64,000 nucleotides of DNA from JBCDBD01 sp039184335 (lineage in GTDB: Bacteria > Bacteroidota > Bacteroidia > Flavobacteriales > Flavobacteriaceae), in the NCBI GenBank assembly GCA_039184335.1, contig JBCDBD010000013.1, positions 5,368 to 69,367 on the forward strand, in the 5' to 3' direction. Position numbers and translations under genes: made by a program. The notes beneath the pieces are model-generated. The model did not search any database. It was given only the letters and a program-made list of their open reading frames with translations, and had not been told where the DNA came from. This document shows positions 62,727 through 64,000 of this stretch, one piece after another. Positions within the stretch are counted from its first letter, which is position 1. Each line of letters opens with the position of its first letter.

Positions 62727-64000
62727 ATGAAAAAATTTCTGAAGACTGGAAGCATTCATTTGCTTCTCATACTTTTTTCAGTGCTCATCTGCGCTTGTGA
62801 CAATGAAGATGATGATGCTGGAAATGTAAACGAAATCGTCACAAGCAACATTGTTGAAACAGCGCAAGATACTGATGCGTTGAGCACCTTAGTAGCAGCA
62901 TTGGAAAAAGCAGATGAAAATGAAGGTTCCAATCTTATTGCCACACTTAATGGAGACGGACCTTTTACTGTTTTCGCACCCACTAACGATGCCTTTTTGA
63001 CACTTTTTGAACAGTTAGATGGTTTTGACACACTGGAAGATTTTGATACCGAAGAAGAAAAAGCACTACTCGCCTCTATTTTACAATATCATGTTATTGT
63101 AGGAACAGCAGCAGGATCCAGTGATCTGTCCAATGAACAAGAACTGTCAACTGCACAAGGCGAAACCTTAACCGTTGTACTCAACGAGATGGTATTCATA
63201 CAAGATGCTACCGATGAAGATGCCGAAGTTATCATTCCAGATGTCATCGCATCAAATGGTGTGGTCCATGTGGTGGATAAGGTTTTGTTGCCGCAAGAGG
63301 TAATTGACACCCTGAATGAGCTAGGTACGTTGGTTGACATTGTCGTAGCTAACGAAAGCCTATCCTTATTGGAGGCAGCAGTGCTAAAAGCAGATTTAGC
63401 TGAAACGCTTAGTGGAGAGGGGCCATTCACCGTATTTGCCCCAACCGATGACGCTTTTACCGATCTATTGACCCTTTTGGGAAGTGATTATATGACTTTG
63501 GATGACTTCGATACTGAAGAAGAAATTGACCTATTGACCGACATTTTGTTGTATCATGTTATTCCCGCTCAAGTACTGGAAGCAGATTTAATAGAGGGGG
63601 AAGTAGCTACTGCACTCCCAGAAAATAATATTCAAATCATTTCAAGTGAAGACACTTTTGTGATTGGGGATGCTTCGGATGTCAATGCGAATATTACCGA
63701 AACAGACATCCTTGCTTCCAATGGTGTTGCCCATACCATAGATAAAGTGCTACTACCCCAACGGGCAATTGAATTTGTGGCAACCCTAACGCTAAAAAAT
63801 ATTGTAGAGATTGCTACCCAAACAGATGACCTCAGCCTATTGGTAGAGGCACTCGTGCGGGCAGATGCCGGACTGGTTGAGGCACTGGCGGGCGATGGGC
63901 CCTTCACCGTATTCGCCCCCGACAACCATGCTTTCGTAGAGCTGCTCGAGGTGCTGGGGGACGGGTACCACGGCATCGACGACTTTGACACGCCAGAGGA
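62727..64000 (+). CDS. FAS1 (fasciclin) lipoprotein, 3' end beyond the window
   Basis: A partial gene of at least 424 residues. MKKFLKTGSIHLLLILFSVL precedes a lipobox ICAC and the acidic DNEDDDAGN. Two full FAS1 domains (about residues 35-190 and 195-350) and most of a third (from about 355) are visible, with H1-like motifs GPFTVFAPTNDAF, GPFTVFAPTDDAF and GPFTVFAPDNHAF. From about 63841 the sequence turns GC-rich (about 64% of the last 160 bases, against 20 of 60 bases at 63601-63660), with the reading frame intact. This hints at a recombined domain. The end is outside the window. Confidence 0.88.
   Translation, partial: MKKFLKTGSIHLLLILFSVLICACDNEDDDAGNVNEIVTSNIVETAQDTDALSTLVAALEKADENEGSNLIATLNGDGPFTVFAPTNDAFLTLFEQLDGFDTLEDFDTEEEKALLASILQYHVIVGTAAGSSDLSNEQELSTAQGETLTVVLNEMVFIQDATDEDAEVIIPDVIASNGVVHVVDKVLLPQEVIDTLNELGTLVDIVVANESLSLLEAAVLKADLAETLSGEGPFTVFAPTDDAFTDLLTLLGSDYMTLDDFDTEEEIDLLTDILLYHVIPAQVLEADLIEGEVATALPENNIQIISSEDTFVIGDASDVNANITETDILASNGVAHTIDKVLLPQRAIEFVATLTLKNIVEIATQTDDLSLLVEALVRADAGLVEALAGDGPFTVFAPDNHAFVELLEVLGDGYHGIDDFDTPE

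Overview
The window reads as a chromosomal segment of a marine-type member of the Flavobacteriaceae (Bacteroidota). Supporting signs are promoters of the TTG / TAnnTTTG type, lipoproteins whose Cys is followed by Asp/Glu-rich stretches, a DnaX lacking the zinc module, and families typical of the phylum (DUF3822, DUF4350, GIN-domain and FAS1 lipoproteins). Genes are densely packed and moderately AT-rich. I saw no transposase, prophage, CRISPR array, tRNA or rRNA gene. The RNase P RNA gene is the only stable RNA recognised.

Layout: 0-5.8 kb holds a RecD-like helicase, a membrane protein, DUF3822, rsmD, rnpB (minus strand) and dnaX. 5.8-12.6 kb is a compact minus-strand ebo/EDB-type operon, eboA-B-C-D-E-F, plus a seventh gene of the TMEM220 family; this is the strongest candidate for an under-described system here. 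12.7-16.5 kb carries miaE, ppk1, a SixA-like phosphatase and pdxH. 16.6-19.3 kb is a pyrR-pyrB-STAS-like-rnz operon, followed by rpsA, a BON/LysM protein, cmk and lon. 25-28.3 kb is an ECF sigma factor operon with a probable anti-sigma protein and two beta-solenoid-like exported proteins. 28.4-35 kb holds a transporter, an M48 lipoprotein protease, a GH31 alpha-glucosidase and glgB, with a LacI-like palindrome ahead of the GH31 gene. 35-43 kb contains a collagen-motif lipoprotein, a tandem msrB pair with a DinB-like gene, lpd, a PQQ-type sugar dehydrogenase, aroQ, two outer-membrane barrels and xerD. 43-48.5 kb has NDH-2, a second ECF sigma factor with a membrane partner, an acyltransferase, a NUDIX hydrolase, a lipoprotein cyclophilin and a TRIC channel.

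48.5-55.5 kb is the RDD / SpoIIM / DUF4129 / DUF4350 / MoxR / DUF58 cassette, an envelope-associated AAA+ chaperone system. Then come a small glycine-rich membrane protein, an NTF2-like protein, a nitronate monooxygenase and mnmA. 58.9-64 kb is an array of three FAS1 (fasciclin) lipoprotein genes; the last runs off the window and switches abruptly to GC-rich sequence inside its third FAS1 domain.

The ebo genes probably build or move one small molecule: a sugar-phosphate cyclase, a TIM-barrel protein, a UbiA-type membrane prenyltransferase, a TatD-type hydrolase and a phosphodiesterase-type enzyme. No known product-specific genes (for example scytonemin core genes) are adjacent, so the product cannot be named. 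Starts were often moved inward from the longest open frame where signal peptides, family starts or operon spacing favoured it; these choices are noted per gene.
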